Assembly: GCA_016802295.1 (NCBI GenBank)
Contig: JAESIW010000020.1
Location: 1,564,120 to 1,628,119, forward strand
Reading direction: 5' to 3'
From: Brachionus rotundiformis
Lineage: Eukaryota; Rotifera; Eurotatoria; Ploima; Brachionidae
Length of the DNA stretch: 64,000 nucleotides
In this document: one piece after another, positions 24,380 to 36,055 of the stretch
Layout of the letters: every line of letters begins with the position of its first letter
How positions within the stretch are numbered: the first letter of the stretch is position 1
Program-made: the position numbers and the translations under genes
The notes under the pieces: generated by a model
What the model saw: the letters and a program-made list of their open reading frames with translations, nothing else
What the model was told of the DNA's origin: nothing
Databases searched by the model: none

Positions 24380-27300
24380 ATGTCTGGTCAAAGCATTGTT
24401 GACAGGCTGAATGCTGCTAAGCATACTGTTGCTGGATCTGCGCTGGGAAGAGCTGTAGTTAAAGCAACCACTGAAGAAATAATCGCACCAAAGAAAAAAC
24501 ATTTAGATTGTAATTTTTTTTAATTTAAATTTTAATATAATTTAATTTTTTGAATTAATATTATGATTTTAAAAGATTTGATCCAATGTACGTCGGAAGT
24601 GAATGTTTCCATTCCTCAAATGGCTGACCTTTTAATAGAAAGAACCCAAAACAATAGTTGGGTTGTTACTTTCAAATCGCTTGTCACCATTCATCATTTG
24701 ATGTGCTACGGAAATGAAGTAAATTTTTGTTAAGTTAAAGATTTTTTTCAAAATCAAAATTTTCCAGAGATTCAGTCAATATATGGCATCTCATAGTAGC
24801 AAATTTATTCTAAGTAACTTCATGGACAGAAACAATCTTCAAGGTATTGACATGTCCGGTTATATTAGAAAATATGCCCATTACCTGAATGAAAAGAGAG
24901 AAACCTATCGCCTAATGGGTTTTGACTTTTGCAAAGTTAAAAGAGGGTAAATATTTCTAGAATAAGTATTAAGATAAATTCTAAATTGTGGTACAGAAAA
25001 GATGATGGTATGCTTAGGACTATGGCAATAGATAAACTTCTTAAAACATTGCCAATACTGCACAAACAACTAGAGGCTCTGATTGGATTTGATGTCCAGG
25101 CTAATGAACTATCAAATGGTGTAATCAATGGTTGCTTTGTTCTCATGTCAAAGGACTTAATTCGTTTATTTGCATGTTATAACGATGGAGTTATAAATTT
25201 ACTGGAGAAATTTTTTGAAATGAATAAAAAAAATTGCCGAGAAGCATTAGATATATATAAAAAATTTCTTGATAAGACGGACAATGTTTCAGCTTTTTTA
25301 AAAGTTGCCGAGGTTAGCTTAAGATCAATTTTCCAAAAAAAAAAGGATAAATTTATTTTTTTAAGTCTTCGGGTATGGATAAAAGTGATATACCTGATTT
25401 AACAAAAGTAAATTAATTTTATTAAAAAAAAAATAGATTTGAAATAAATTTCTTGATTAAATTACATTTAAGGCGCCCAGTAGTTTGCTAGAAGCATTAG
25501 AAAACCATGTAAATGGCCTAGAGAACAAAAAAAGTTCGTCTGGTGCCAATAATGCAGCGCCGGCAACTTCGAATAAGTATAATTTTAAATTAAAAAATTC
25601 TTAATTACTTATCAAAATAACCATTCAGCTCAATGGCTGTCACAAATGCAATTAATTCACTTAATAATAATACGTCATTAACTGCTGAAGAGAAAAAACG
25701 AGTTATTGAAGAAGAAGCCAAGGCTTTGGAACAATTAAAAGTATCTTTTTTTTTTAAATTTCTAAATTAGAAAAATTAACTCTTGAAACAAATTTAAGCC
25801 TGAACATGAGGTATTTTAATATTATTAAGTTTTCTTTATTAAGATATGATAATTTAGCTTAATATTATTATTTTAAATAGGATTAGCTAAAGTTCGCTTT
25901 TCTTTTAAAAATTTTAATCTATTTTGAAAAAAGAATAATCATTTGAAAAAACAAAATTCGGCTACCACGCCAACAAATGACGTTGTAACCATTTCGAACG
26001 GCACTAGTCAAAATCCAGCACCTGCTAAGGTGCCTACTCAGAACGATTTATTTGGACTTGATTTGGGTGGTTCGTCAGGTTCTGTGCCAGCAAATGGAAC
26101 AAGTTCGGCAAATGATGATCTCCTAATGCTTTCAGGTCCGAATCCATTCATCCAAAACATAGTCAATCAGTCCTATAACACACAGCCACAGATGAATTAC
26201 AATACTGCGCCAATGGGAGGTATGTTCCAGACATCAATGATGCCCATGTCTCAACCTCCTATGGGATCAATGATGCCACCAATGAACTCTTTTCCACCTA
26301 TGATGCAAACAACTACCAATCCAATGACCAATTCCAATCAATTAAGTAAGAGCTAATCTTTTAATTTAAATAGATTTATTTATTGAAAGATTATTTTTTA
26401 ATATTAAATTTAAATTTATTGTAGTTTTCGCCTACAATAATACGAGTTATCAAAATAGAGAAAATCCCTTTATATCGAATTATAATGATTATAATAATAA
26501 TCTTTTAGATTCGAGACTTCCAGGTTAGAGAAGAGCACCAATTTTTTAAAACTGGTTTTTTTTGAATGCTCTGGATATTTTTTAGCTTTTCACCTAAATA
26601 CCTTGCTTTCTATTAAAATATTTATTCACCAGGTGATTTAATGAATGACTTAAATTTTGATATAAAACCGTCAAATATGGAGATTGGTGGAAACCAATTG
26701 AGTTATTCAGCCACAAATTTGACCAATTCAGGTTTTTTTCTTACAATCATATTCATGTTGTGATTATATGTGTCTTTAGCGTTGCTTTCTTTTTTTTTTA
26801 AATATTTTCTTTCAATTTTTGTTTTCATTTTTTGATTCAATATTCTAAAGTGTCATAAAATTGATAAAAATAAAATCAAGGCTTAAATAAGATTTAACAA
26901 AATTAAATTTTTAAAAATTGAAAAAAAATGTATTTTTAATTCTTTAAGTAAATAAAGTGTAGTATGAGCATTAATTGATATTTAAAGCCATTTTTGGTAT
27001 TTTTGTCTTAAACTTTTTTTGATTTTCTCCTGCATTTTGATGTTGTATAGTTATTGATAAAGTGGTTAAACTTATTCTTTCCAAGATGATTCTAATCTAT
27101 TCTTAAACATCGGTTCGATAAGCAAAGCCAAATCCCACGAAGCAATTGACTCAAAAGCTTTTTCGAACTCAAATGCCTGCTCTCATAGTCCTAATACTTG
27201 TAATGATTTGAATGCACTAGCTGACACTAATGCTTTTATTAATAATACACCAACTAGCATTGATACTGAAACAAAAATTGCTAATTCTTCAGCTATCTCA

Positions 27301-27885
27301 GGTTACTAGCCAAAACTTAACTTGACTTTTTGTGTGCATTAAGTGTTATCTTATCAAAGTTTTAAAAAATACATTTTTTAAGAATTCGATGCATTCGGTG
27401 ATGTCTTGCAGCCAAATAATCCTGCAGCTCCAGTTTTGAACCCAAATAATAAGCCTGTCGAGAATAAAAATGAAAGGAAAATTATTTCAAACGACTTGGA
27501 ATCAAGTTTGGCATCATTGGCAGATAATCTTGATATTAATGGAAAAAACAAAGGCTTTGGGTATTTTTTAAGTATATTTTTTAAATTCAATTAAGAGTAA
27601 ATTTAAAGAAAAAATCATCAATGGAATAATGGAAATGCGATGAATCAAATGAAAACCGGTGGTCAAAACATGACTAAACCGCAAAATCCCATCATACAAT
27701 CTACATGGGGACAGCCACAGATGGGTAATCCAATGATGGCACCGGCTTCTACGAACGGAGCCTGGATGGGTGCTAACCCATTTGGAGCTCCGGTCCCACA
27801 AGGCGGCCAGATGAGTAGTAATCCTCCCATGCAACAAACCACTGCCCCTATTGCTTCGGCCAATAACCCTTTTGATTTATTCTAA
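24380..27885 (+). CDS. PICALM: Clathrin assembly protein AP180/CALM
   Basis: Endocytic adaptor that binds PI(4,5)P2, SNAREs, clathrin and AP-2. Thirteen exons: 24380-24509, 24576-24718, 24768-24946, 24997-25312, 25366-25407, 25473-25576, 25629-25740, 25934-26345, 26425-26523, 26633-26731, 27086-27301, 27383-27560, 27609-27885 (768 residues). The ANTH domain fills about residues 15-290: KATTEEIIAPKKKHLDYL carries the lysine-rich lipid site, followed by SWVVTFKSLVTIHHL, GNERF, ELSNGVING and LDIYKKFL. APSSLLEALENH follows. The tail is disordered and Asn/Pro/Met-rich, with DLFGLDL, several NPF tripeptides (EH-domain ligands) and DLESSLASLADNL, a block also found in vertebrate CALM. It ends NPFDLF. 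The short 42-nt exon 5 and the exon of the Met/Pro-rich tail are supported by frame continuity. Some of exons 9-11 could be alternative, as all three begin and end in phase 1. Confidence 0.93.
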
Positions 27886-28689
27886 TTAAATATAATCAAA
27901 GAAACCTTTTAAGTAATTTTGTTATAGAATTTATAGAATGATTAACTTTTAATAAAAAAAATAATTATTTTTTAAATTGATCCCGAACTAGAAGAAGCTC
28001 CTATTTTTCTTTAAATATTTTTTAAAAATCAAATTAAATATTATGTTTTTTTTTATTAATCAGAAAAAGTAGAATTGAAAAATCGAAAATTTAACTGGAG
28101 CGATGATGAGTATTTTTGTGAAAAAAAAACTATTTATATTTATTTCTTTACTTAATTTTAATCTTTTTCAAAGTAGTAATTTTGATATCAAATCATATGG
28201 TGTAAATTAATGTAATTTTTCCTTTATTTAATTTTCATCAGCTTAACTAATTATTTTTTTATTGGATTGATTCATAGATTTTTTTTAGAAACTAATCTAA
28301 AAATTAAATAAATATAATTTTTAAATAACAAAATCTCAAATTATTTAAAACAAAAAATTAGAACAACATTCGGTGATTACTATAAACACATTAACAGTTT
28401 TTATTTATTCTGTTCAGCTGTTGTTGAATATGGTCAGCATAGAAATTTAGTGTCAGATGACATAAATTTTAAATAAATTGAATAAAAAATTAATAAAATT
28501 TTGATTGTACCATCAAATCACAGATCTGTTCGTATCCAACACTCGTAAACCTTGAAATTAATGGGATCTTGCTCTAAATTGAATATTAATTATACCAATT
28601 GAGAAATAAATATTTGATGATGTGAAAGTCTTTTAATTTTAATAAGCTAATTCAAATGTTTAATTAAAAATATAAATTAAAGTGAGCTT
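27886..28689. other. Intergenic AT-rich sequence
   Basis: About 800 bp between the adaptor stop and the duplicated H4 promoter block. Nothing is recognisable. Confidence 0.5.
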
Positions 28690-29026
28690 GAATTATGACA
28701 AATTTAGCATTTATTATATTTTGCTTTTTGGCTTTTAAGTATATAACTTAAAAATTATGAAATCTCAAAATTAAATTAAAAAAATATTGGTGTTTAATTT
28801 AATATTGAAAGGTATCGATTGACCATATATAATGGTTTTCTAATTAGAAATATTACCCTAATTATGCACAGTAATTTGAACCATTTTATTGGTTATTTGT
28901 TTTGATCGACATTGAACTATTATTGTTAGATTCATAATAATTTAATGGTGTATAAAATGGCTAACATTTTCTGTTCCAATTTCATCAAAGTTAATCAGAA
29001 ACAAATTCAAATCAAATCGAGAAATA
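28690..29026 (+). promoter_or_regulatory. Histone H4 copy 1 promoter and 5' UTR
   Basis: TATAAAA at 28951-28957 and an inverted CCAAT box (ATTGG) at 28888-28892. The 166 bp before the ATG (from 28861) are colinear without gaps in all three H4 copies; the block from 28690 is shared only with copy 3. CCAAT and TATA at this spacing are normal for replication-type histone genes. Confidence 0.8.
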
Positions 29027-29338
29027 ATGTCAGGACGAGGCAAAGGAGGAAAAGGATTGGGAAAAGGTGGTGCCAAAAGACACAGGAAAGTATTGAGAGA
29101 CAACATCCAAGGCATCACAAAGCCGGCCATTCGTCGTTTGGCTAGACGAGGTGGTGTCAAACGATTGTCTGGTCTTGTTTACGAAGAGACTCGTGGTGTG
29201 CTCAAAGTATTTTTGGAGAACGTGATCAGAGATGCTGTGACATACACTGAGCATGCTAAGCGCAAGACAGTTACAGCCATGGATGTGGTCTATGCTTTGA
29301 AGAGACAAGGAAGAACACTATACGGCTTTGGTGGTTAA
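29027..29338 (+). CDS. H4: Histone H4, copy 1
   Basis: Core nucleosome histone, 103 residues, intronless like other replication-dependent histone genes. The sequence is the canonical metazoan H4 except Leu for Ile46 and Val for Ile50 (numbered without Met), a change shared by all three copies in the window. The acetylation and methylation lysines K5, K8, K12, K16 and K20 are present. The CDS differs from copies 2 and 3 by only about one silent base each. It stands alone: no H3, H2A, H2B or H1 gene lies nearby. Confidence 0.98.
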
Positions 29339-29382
29339 ACATTGATTTTGTTCCATTAATGCCAAACAAAAACTTAACTCCC

Positions 29383-29398
29383 GGCCCTTTTCAGGGCC
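29383..29398 (+). terminator. Histone mRNA 3' stem-loop, H4 copy 1
   Basis: GGCCCT-TTTC-AGGGCC, a 6-bp stem with a 4-base loop, 45 bases after the stop: the SLBP-binding processing signal of replication-dependent histone mRNAs. Confidence 0.97.
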
Positions 29399-30701
29399 AC
29401 TCTAAATTTTCAATTTAAAGCAAATTTATGTTTTTAACAAAATTTTATTTTCAACTGTATATTAAAAAAACATTTTTTTTATAAATTAATTCAATGATTT
29501 TAAATAATAATAAATTTAAAAAACAAAATTTGAATTTTGTCAATACTTTCTAAACCTAATGGTTTATAAAAAATCACGCATCACTATCTATCTCTGTGTT
29601 GTTAAGTTTATTATTACATTTCTATTATGTTAAGTTGATTACCAAATAATATGTTTTTGTTGTATCTCAAGCGCTGACATAATGTGATTAATTGATAAGT
29701 GTTTGTATCAGCATTTAGAAGCGTCTAGCTTCTCTAAAATAGGTGACGTGAGAACATTAATTTTTTGTTATCTTTGTCTATCAGTTGAGATACTGATGAT
29801 AGAATGATACGTGACAGGTGTATTACAAATATTTACTTAATCCTTTCATTCTAAGAATATTAATTCAAATAAAACAAAAAAAAGTATTTAATTTTTTATG
29901 AGTTTTATCTTTCATTAAGTATTTTAAATTGAAAATTGTAATAATCAAAATAGTCTAGTCCATCATGTGATCATAAGATAATGAAATCAAATTATTCTAT
30001 AATAAGATAAATATGTCTCAAGAAATAAAATATACGCTATTCATTAAATGTTCAATATTATAAGGCCAAAATTTTTATCTAATCTTATCAGATAAATATG
30101 AAAATTGAGAACAACTATTTTTAAAATTAATTAATTTAATATCTTATTTCAAGTAACTTTTTAATCACAAGAAGAATAATTAATTTAAAAGTAAACTACA
30201 ATTTGAAAACTCAATTTTAATTTTATATTTAAAATTTATTTTCTTCTTAATAGATAAAACTCTAACGAATTTTTGAAAGCGAAAATAATTTGACTTTAAA
30301 TATATATCTGTAACACCCCCTCCAGCGGATCCGGTCTTCTGAGACCCCGCTGGATCTCTTCATATATATTTTTTTTGCTCTTTGTTTTTTGTTATAAAAT
30401 AAAGAAGTTAGAGAAGAAAGCATTTTTTTATTCTTTGCCTCCCTATCTCTCTATTATTTAGTAGCGCACGCTATTAAATATCTTAAACTTGAATTTGACT
30501 TATTGTAAAGATTCGCGTAGCCTTTACTCATTTAATAAATGTATAATAAATTAATTAAATGAAAAGGAAAAAAGTTCTCCAAGTAAATTTTTTTATTTGC
30601 TTTTTAAATGTAATAATAAATTAATCCACTCTTTAAAAATAAATCAAAACAATTTATAAGATTCATTAAGAAAAAAAGAAGCATATTCTATCTGAATAAA
30701 A
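29399..30701. other. Intergenic, with a GC-rich hairpin and possible LTR fragment
   Basis: Mostly AT-rich. At 30309 TGTAACACCCCC begins a less AT-rich patch of about 170 bp, with a strong hairpin at 30321-30354 (TCCAGCGG / CCGCTGGA outer stem, GGTCT / AGACC inner stem) and an AATAAAG near 30400. It resembles an LTR start, but no matching LTR end or target duplication is visible. Confidence 0.4.
30321..30354. repeat. Nested inverted repeat (hairpin)
   Basis: Perfect 8-bp outer arms (30321-30328 and 30347-30354) and 5-bp inner arms (30333-30337 and 30342-30346) around a TCTG loop, with a four-base bulge on one side. Unusually GC-rich for this region. Confidence 0.85.
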
Positions 30702-32672
30702 TTATTCACTCTCTTTACATATTATATTATAGTATTCAAGTTCTTCATGTGGGACGCTGTTTGGTGCTGAGCTCATTAGGTCTCGTCCGACTTGATTTTT
30801 TGGAAATGCTATTACGTTTCTTATGTTGTGAGTTCCGCATAAAATTCCCATTAAGCGGTCTAATCCGATTGCGATACCGCCATGAGGTGGTGCACCAAAA
30901 CTTAGCGCTTCAATTAAATGATTGAGTTTACTGGTCTCTTCTTTAAGAATATTTTCCAAAACATGTCTTTGTAAATCTGAATTATGTATACGAATTGAGC
31001 CTCCAGCTACTTCGTTTCCATTCAAAACAAGATCATAATGCAAACCCATCACTGATCCTAGATCTTGAGATTCTTTAACCAGATGTATATGTTCATTAAT
31101 TGGAGCCGTAAATGGATGATGTGTGCTTTTCCATTGTTTATTCTCCTCATTCCAAGTAAACAAAGGAAAATCAACAACCCATACAAAGTTAAAAACTTTC
31201 GGATCTCTTAATAAAATCGCATCTTTTCCAAATAATTCCGAATTTTTTTGGTCGATTTTATCTGCCAAATTTAGTCGTACTTTTCCCATAATTTCCAAAG
31301 ATTTGTTCTTATCACACGAAAATAATAAGATACAAGTTTCATCTTCTTTTAAATTGATTTCATTTGACAGCATATTCATAAAATTTGAATTCATAAATTT
31401 TACCATACTTGTACCATCTTCATTTTTTTTAGCCAAAAATGTAAAGCTTTCTTTAATTTTTGGATCAAAGAAATTTGTGGCATCGAATATTTGTTTATAA
31501 GTTTTTTCAATTTCTCTCAAGCCTAGAATTCCATTTTCTTTTGGAATCTTAATTGCTTGAAGATTAAAATTATCATTTTCGAATAAATTATCAATTTTCA
31601 TTATTCCAGTTAAATTGTTTTTCCCTAATAAATGGGTTAAATTTTTAATCTTGAGCTCGAATCTTACGTCTGGCTTATCAGCACCATATGAGTCCATAGC
31701 TTCTTGGAATTTCATTCTATTAAATGGAACTTGTGGTCTTGGCTCAAATGGCCAACATTTGTGGACCAAATTTTCAATTAAACCTATGATATCTTCATCA
31801 GTCACAAAACTCATTTCAATGTCTATTTGAGTAAATTCAGGCTGTCTTTCTGGCTTAAATGTTTCGTCTCTATAGCATCTGGCTACTTGGTAATATTTGT
31901 CAAAACCTGACACCATTAATAATTGCTTGAATTGCTGGGGACTCTGTGTTAGGCAATAAAATTGTCCTGGTTTATTAGTTGGAACAATGAACTCTCTAGC
32001 TCCACCAGGAGTTCTACGAAATAAAGTGGGTGTCTCAATATCTATAAAGCCATTTTCATTTAAAAATTGACGAACTTTATGGACAAAATTTGAACGTAGA
32101 ATTAAATTTTGCTGTAGTTCAGCAAAACGTAGGTCCAAGTAGCGGTATTTAAGACGTACCATTTCGTTTGGTCTATTGAAATCAGATATTTCAAATGGGA
32201 GCTTTGGTTGGCACTCATTTAGAATTGCTATTGAATCACAAACAACTTCGATAGAACCAGTTTTCATCTTTGGATTTTCTTGACCTTTGGGACGTTTACA
32301 TACTTTACCCTTAATTGAAATTACACTTTCTTGATTCAACTTTTCAATCAATCTTCTATTTGAGTCATTTTCCAAGAACGAGTGGTCAAAAACAACTTGA
32401 ACTATTCCTTTGACGTCTCTTAGGATAAGGAAGTTTTTGAAACGAGTTTTTTGCACCCAACCGCACAAACTAACGTCTTGTCCGATTAAATTTGTATCAA
32501 GTTGTCCACAATAATGGCTACGTGAAAGCTCTTTTGAAAAGCTTGTGCTTTGCTGAACATTTAAAGAAAGTTTTTCTCCTGAATTGTTTTCGGAACTGAG
32601 ACATCGATTTAAATTAAGGTTTGTTCTTAAACAAGATTTTAAATGTTTTCCTAGATGCCGGTACAAAGACAT
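30702..32672 (-). CDS. DARS2: Mitochondrial aspartyl-tRNA synthetase
   Basis: Charges mitochondrial tRNA-Asp. It is 656 residues in a single exon (human DARS2 has 645). The first 25-30 residues (MSLYRHLGKHLKSCLR...) are basic without acidic residues, a mitochondrial presequence. The OB-fold anticodon-binding domain (GWVQKTRFKNFLILRD) lies at about 70-170. The class II catalytic core has the LRSNFVHKVRQFL region, the TPGGAREF flipping-loop phrase, motif 2 (RCYRDETFKPERQPEFTQID) and motif 3 (GIAIGLDRLMGIL), whose Arg contacts ATP. The roughly 130-residue insert between motif 2 and motif 3 is the bacterial-type GAD insert, so this is the organellar and not the cytosolic enzyme. The lack of introns is unusual here, since most other genes in the window are split every 100-300 bp. 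Confidence 0.96.
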   Translation of the reverse strand: MSLYRHLGKHLKSCLRTNLNLNRCLSSENNSGEKLSLNVQQSTSFSKELSRSHYCGQLDTNLIGQDVSLCGWVQKTRFKNFLILRDVKGIVQVVFDHSFLENDSNRRLIEKLNQESVISIKGKVCKRPKGQENPKMKTGSIEVVCDSIAILNECQPKLPFEISDFNRPNEMVRLKYRYLDLRFAELQQNLILRSNFVHKVRQFLNENGFIDIETPTLFRRTPGGAREFIVPTNKPGQFYCLTQSPQQFKQLLMVSGFDKYYQVARCYRDETFKPERQPEFTQIDIEMSFVTDEDIIGLIENLVHKCWPFEPRPQVPFNRMKFQEAMDSYGADKPDVRFELKIKNLTHLLGKNNLTGIMKIDNLFENDNFNLQAIKIPKENGILGLREIEKTYKQIFDATNFFDPKIKESFTFLAKKNEDGTSMVKFMNSNFMNMLSNEINLKEDETCILLFSCDKNKSLEIMGKVRLNLADKIDQKNSELFGKDAILLRDPKVFNFVWVVDFPLFTWNEENKQWKSTHHPFTAPINEHIHLVKESQDLGSVMGLHYDLVLNGNEVAGGSIRIHNSDLQRHVLENILKEETSKLNHLIEALSFGAPPHGGIAIGLDRLMGILCGTHNIRNVIAFPKNQVGRDLMSSAPNSVPHEELEYYNIICKESE

Positions 32673-32933
32673 AATCCAAATATTTAAAAAATTTAAAATT
32701 TTTATTTCTCAATCTTAAATTAGAATTTTTTTTCTCAGATTTAAATTAACATTGCTTGAATTTAAAGCTTGAAAATTTATATTTTTTACCAATTTTTATG
32801 AATGTGATTTTAATAATTTTAATAATTAATTGTTGAAAATTTTACAACTAAAAAAGTTTTCAATACTTTTATTTCAAATTAGTTTAATTAAAAAATTTTT
32901 AATAAATAGTTATAAAATCAGATTTATAATATT

Positions 32934-34028
32934 TTAAGTCATTTGTATTAACATGTCAATTGCTGCTTCCTTTACACGGCCACTTGATTCATAAACAGAT
33001 TTGATCACATCGTCATCATAGGTAGGAAACATTTCCTTAATAGAACTTAAATCTTGTTTATATTGCGTAGTGTCAATTCTTGCTAATTGTTCTTCAACAA
33101 AAGAAATAAAAAATCATTATTCAATATACATAAATACCATTTACCTTGTGGTAAGTCGACTATTCCAGGTTGAACAAACTGATCATTTATAATATTTGTT
33201 AAATGTGACGGCATGGTGTTCTGAATCATTGCAGGTTCGGATCTTAATTGTTCAATAGGCTATTTAAAATAAATTATTAATAATTAATTTGTTTTAAAAT
33301 AATAAAAATTTTACTGTAAATAATAAATGTATGTTTATATAACCTTCTTTTTGTTCTCCCAAACGACCACTTAATGGTATCCATTCGTCTATGTAGATTC
33401 CATCAAAAAGTTTACCTTGGAGAGGATATTTTACAAAAGCTATCATTTCGTCCTCAGTAAATGATTTCTAAAATTTAAAACATACAATTTATATAAAATT
33501 TGATATCTAAATTTTTACTTCGTCATATATTTCAATAATTAGAGAGTCAACATCAGGTGGAAGATTACTTTTTTAAACAAATATAAATTAGTTTTTATTT
33601 TTAAAATAATCTTACAGAATAAATCTCTTTTTCCAAATTGGATTTTTGCTACCATTATAACTAGTAGGTGTTTCAAGAGTTCTGACACCTAGTTTAAACC
33701 GAACATAAGGATCCATTCTAGTTAAACCGTAGTTTTTGTTCAATTTTGCCTCAACAAAATCTATTTGTAATCGACCACGTAATAGATCTGCATTTTGACC
33801 ATACCACATAGATGGCTTAACTTGTCGATTTAGTTCATTTTGCAATTGTTTTGCCAAATTGTAATCGCGATCAGTTTGTACATTTTGGTCCGAAACTATT
33901 CGAAGAAAGTCATCTGGTAATTTTTTTGGAATAAAAGCTCGTTTTTTAAAAGAGTTGGATACTTGAACATCTTGTTTATCTAATGGTGAGTTCAAATCAG
34001 TAAAATCGTCGTTTAACGATGATGCCAT
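32934..34028 (-). CDS. TOLLIP: Toll-interacting protein (Tollip)
   Basis: Ubiquitin- and phosphoinositide-binding endosomal adaptor. Minus-strand exons: 34028-33616, 33567-33519, 33467-33315, 33259-33145, 33091-32934 (295 residues; human has 274). The N-terminal region has KLPDDFLRI, as in the Tom1-binding segment. The C2 domain (about 90-220) contains LNKNYGLTRMDPYVRFKLG, TPTSYNGSKNPIW, VDSLIIEIYDE and the WIPLSGRLG strand. A CUE domain occupies the last 50 residues (IKEMFPTYDDDVIKSVY, with the MFP motif and a C-terminal Leu-Ile pair in place of LL). The stretch between C2 and CUE is shorter and less Pro-rich than in vertebrates. It lies about 260 bp upstream of the synthetase on the same strand. 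Confidence 0.94.
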
Positions 34029-34730
34029 TTTATCTAATTCAAACAGTTTTGATATTTATGAATCAAAATTTTGACAATAATTTAGTGATTCAAATATTAT
34101 GAAAAATTATAAAATATTATGTAAATTTCGTTTATATAATTGAATTGAATTTTATGTTTAGGTTTTAAAAAGAATTTAACATTTGTTTGTACAAATATTT
34201 CTAAATATTTTTAAAAGAAAATGGTTTAATAATTAGGCAAAGAATATTGTGTAATTTTAGAACAATATTTTATCAGATATAATAAAATTAAGTTAAGAAT
34301 TTGATATGAAATAAATTTTTTATAAAATTTATTACTCTTTTAAAGAGAATTTTATTAAGAAAAATATCGTTTTTATAATCAGATTAATGTTAATAATCAA
34401 AAACCGATTGAAGAGAACTTAAAGTAAATGAAATCATAAGGAAACCATCTTAAATATCAAAATCCTAGAATAAAATAAATAAAAAATATATATCCGTTAT
34501 TATGTAAGTAATAATTGATTGTAATTTATCTTTGAATAATTACTTAGTACTAATGCAAATTAAAATTATCGATAATAATTTTTTTAAAGAACAATAAGCT
34601 TATTTTTTATTATTTTTTGTTATGATAATTTTTATTAAATTAATCAAATTAAAATAAAAATAAAAACTATAAATTATAAAAGAAATTTATTCTAATAAAC
34701 TAAATATTAAAATCATATAATCTGTCAAAT
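34029..34730. other. Intergenic AT-rich sequence
   Basis: About 700 bp containing the Tollip promoter side and the FABP copy 1 3' end. No other feature is seen. Confidence 0.5.
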
Positions 34731-35245
34731 CTAGGCAGTTCTGGAGTATATTCTTTTGCAAACTACTTTAGTACCAGTTATGGTCTTATAAAATAAAAAT
34801 GATAATTAAATATTTAACACAAATAGGAAAACTTACAGCAACTAATTTACCATCAACAACTTCACGAACAATGGTTGTAACTAATTCGCCATTTTTCGGA
34901 TTACGTTGTTCGTGAATCATCTTTTCTCCTTCGATTTTGATCAAAGATTTGACATTTCTATCATCAGGGGTTTCTATTAAAATATCAATTTTATACTTTA
35001 ATACATTTTTATTAAAAAAATAAAGTACTCTCGTTGAATTCAACTCCTTCAGTGGCTGAAATTTCAGTTGTCTTTAAAGATGACACCGATTTTAAAGTCC
35101 ATTTGTTTCCATCTCTTGAGATAATGGTGGTTGGTTTAAATGATGTAGCAGCTTTTCTCATAATTAAACCAACACCAATTTCTTTCAAATATTCTTCCCA
35201 ATTTTCGCTATCGACCAAATCCCAAGTTCCAACTAAATTAGCCAT
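34731..35245 (-). CDS. Fatty-acid-binding protein, copy 1
   Basis: Cytosolic carrier of fatty acids or retinoids, beta-clam fold. Exons: 35245-35029, 34973-34837, 34784-34731 (135 residues). The start LVGTWDLVDSENWEEYLKEIGVG is the FABP G-x-W signature and helical lid. KWTLKS and the C-terminal VVCKRIYSR follow, the last keeping the Arg-x-Tyr carboxylate-binding pair. Compared with copies 2 and 3 it lacks the intron after codon 23, and its first exon (217 nt) equals the sum of their first two (70 + 147). Last-exon length (54 nt) is the same in all three. The ligand cannot be told. Confidence 0.93.
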
Positions 35246-36055
35246 AATGGAATATTTTATTTAGATAATTTCGATTAAACTTTTTTAAATAAAATAATGA
35301 TTTTTAAAATGTTGAATTATTTATAAGGGTTTATCACAAATAAATTGTTTAGCCTAGATATCAGCTATCATAGAATAATTTAAATATAGTAAAGCGATGT
35401 ATACAATATGATCTGTTTAAAGTACCATTTAAAAAAATAAATTTGTGATAATATTATCAAAAAAAAATAAAGTTATCTTAATATAGAATAGAAAGTTTTA
35501 AAAATGCACCCTGAATTATTATTGTTCAAAAAAAGTTTAGATAAATTTTTTGCTTTTTAAAAATTTTAAAAAATATGCTTTTAAGGCTAATATATTAAGA
35601 TCAAATGATTTCGGTTTATTAATTTACACCTTTTCTAAATAAAATATTTCTCTTATTTTTTGTTAAGATTAAAATTTCAATGTCTAAAGTCTATTCCAAA
35701 GATCCTTTTAAAATGATGACTAGAATTCATATTTTTCTTAAATTATTAAAATATAGATTAAAATGAAAAAAAAGGTAACAAAAGTTTTAAAATAATTAAA
35801 AAATTAATAGATATTCTCAAAATAGTGATTTAATTTTATTTTAAAAATATCATTAATCATCAAAAGGAATATTTTTCAACTATCTTATAATTTTTAAACC
35901 AAGTTTTTTTTTTATTAAACAATTTGATCATAAATTTTTTAAAAATTATTCATACAATTTAAAAGATACTTAATTATTTTTCAAAAATTTTATTAAAACC
36001 TTAATCTACAAATTAATTATCATAAGCAAACATTTGGGTCTTTTTAAATATGTAA
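35246..36055. other. Intergenic AT-rich sequence
   Basis: About 800 bp with the FABP copy 1 promoter and the MCM10 3' UTR. Nothing else is recognisable. Confidence 0.5.

Noticed and set aside
28942..29308. Antisense and overlapping frames on the three H4 genes (66, 72 and 92 residues)
   Set aside because: They are mirror frames of the highly biased H4 coding sequence and recur identically at each copy.
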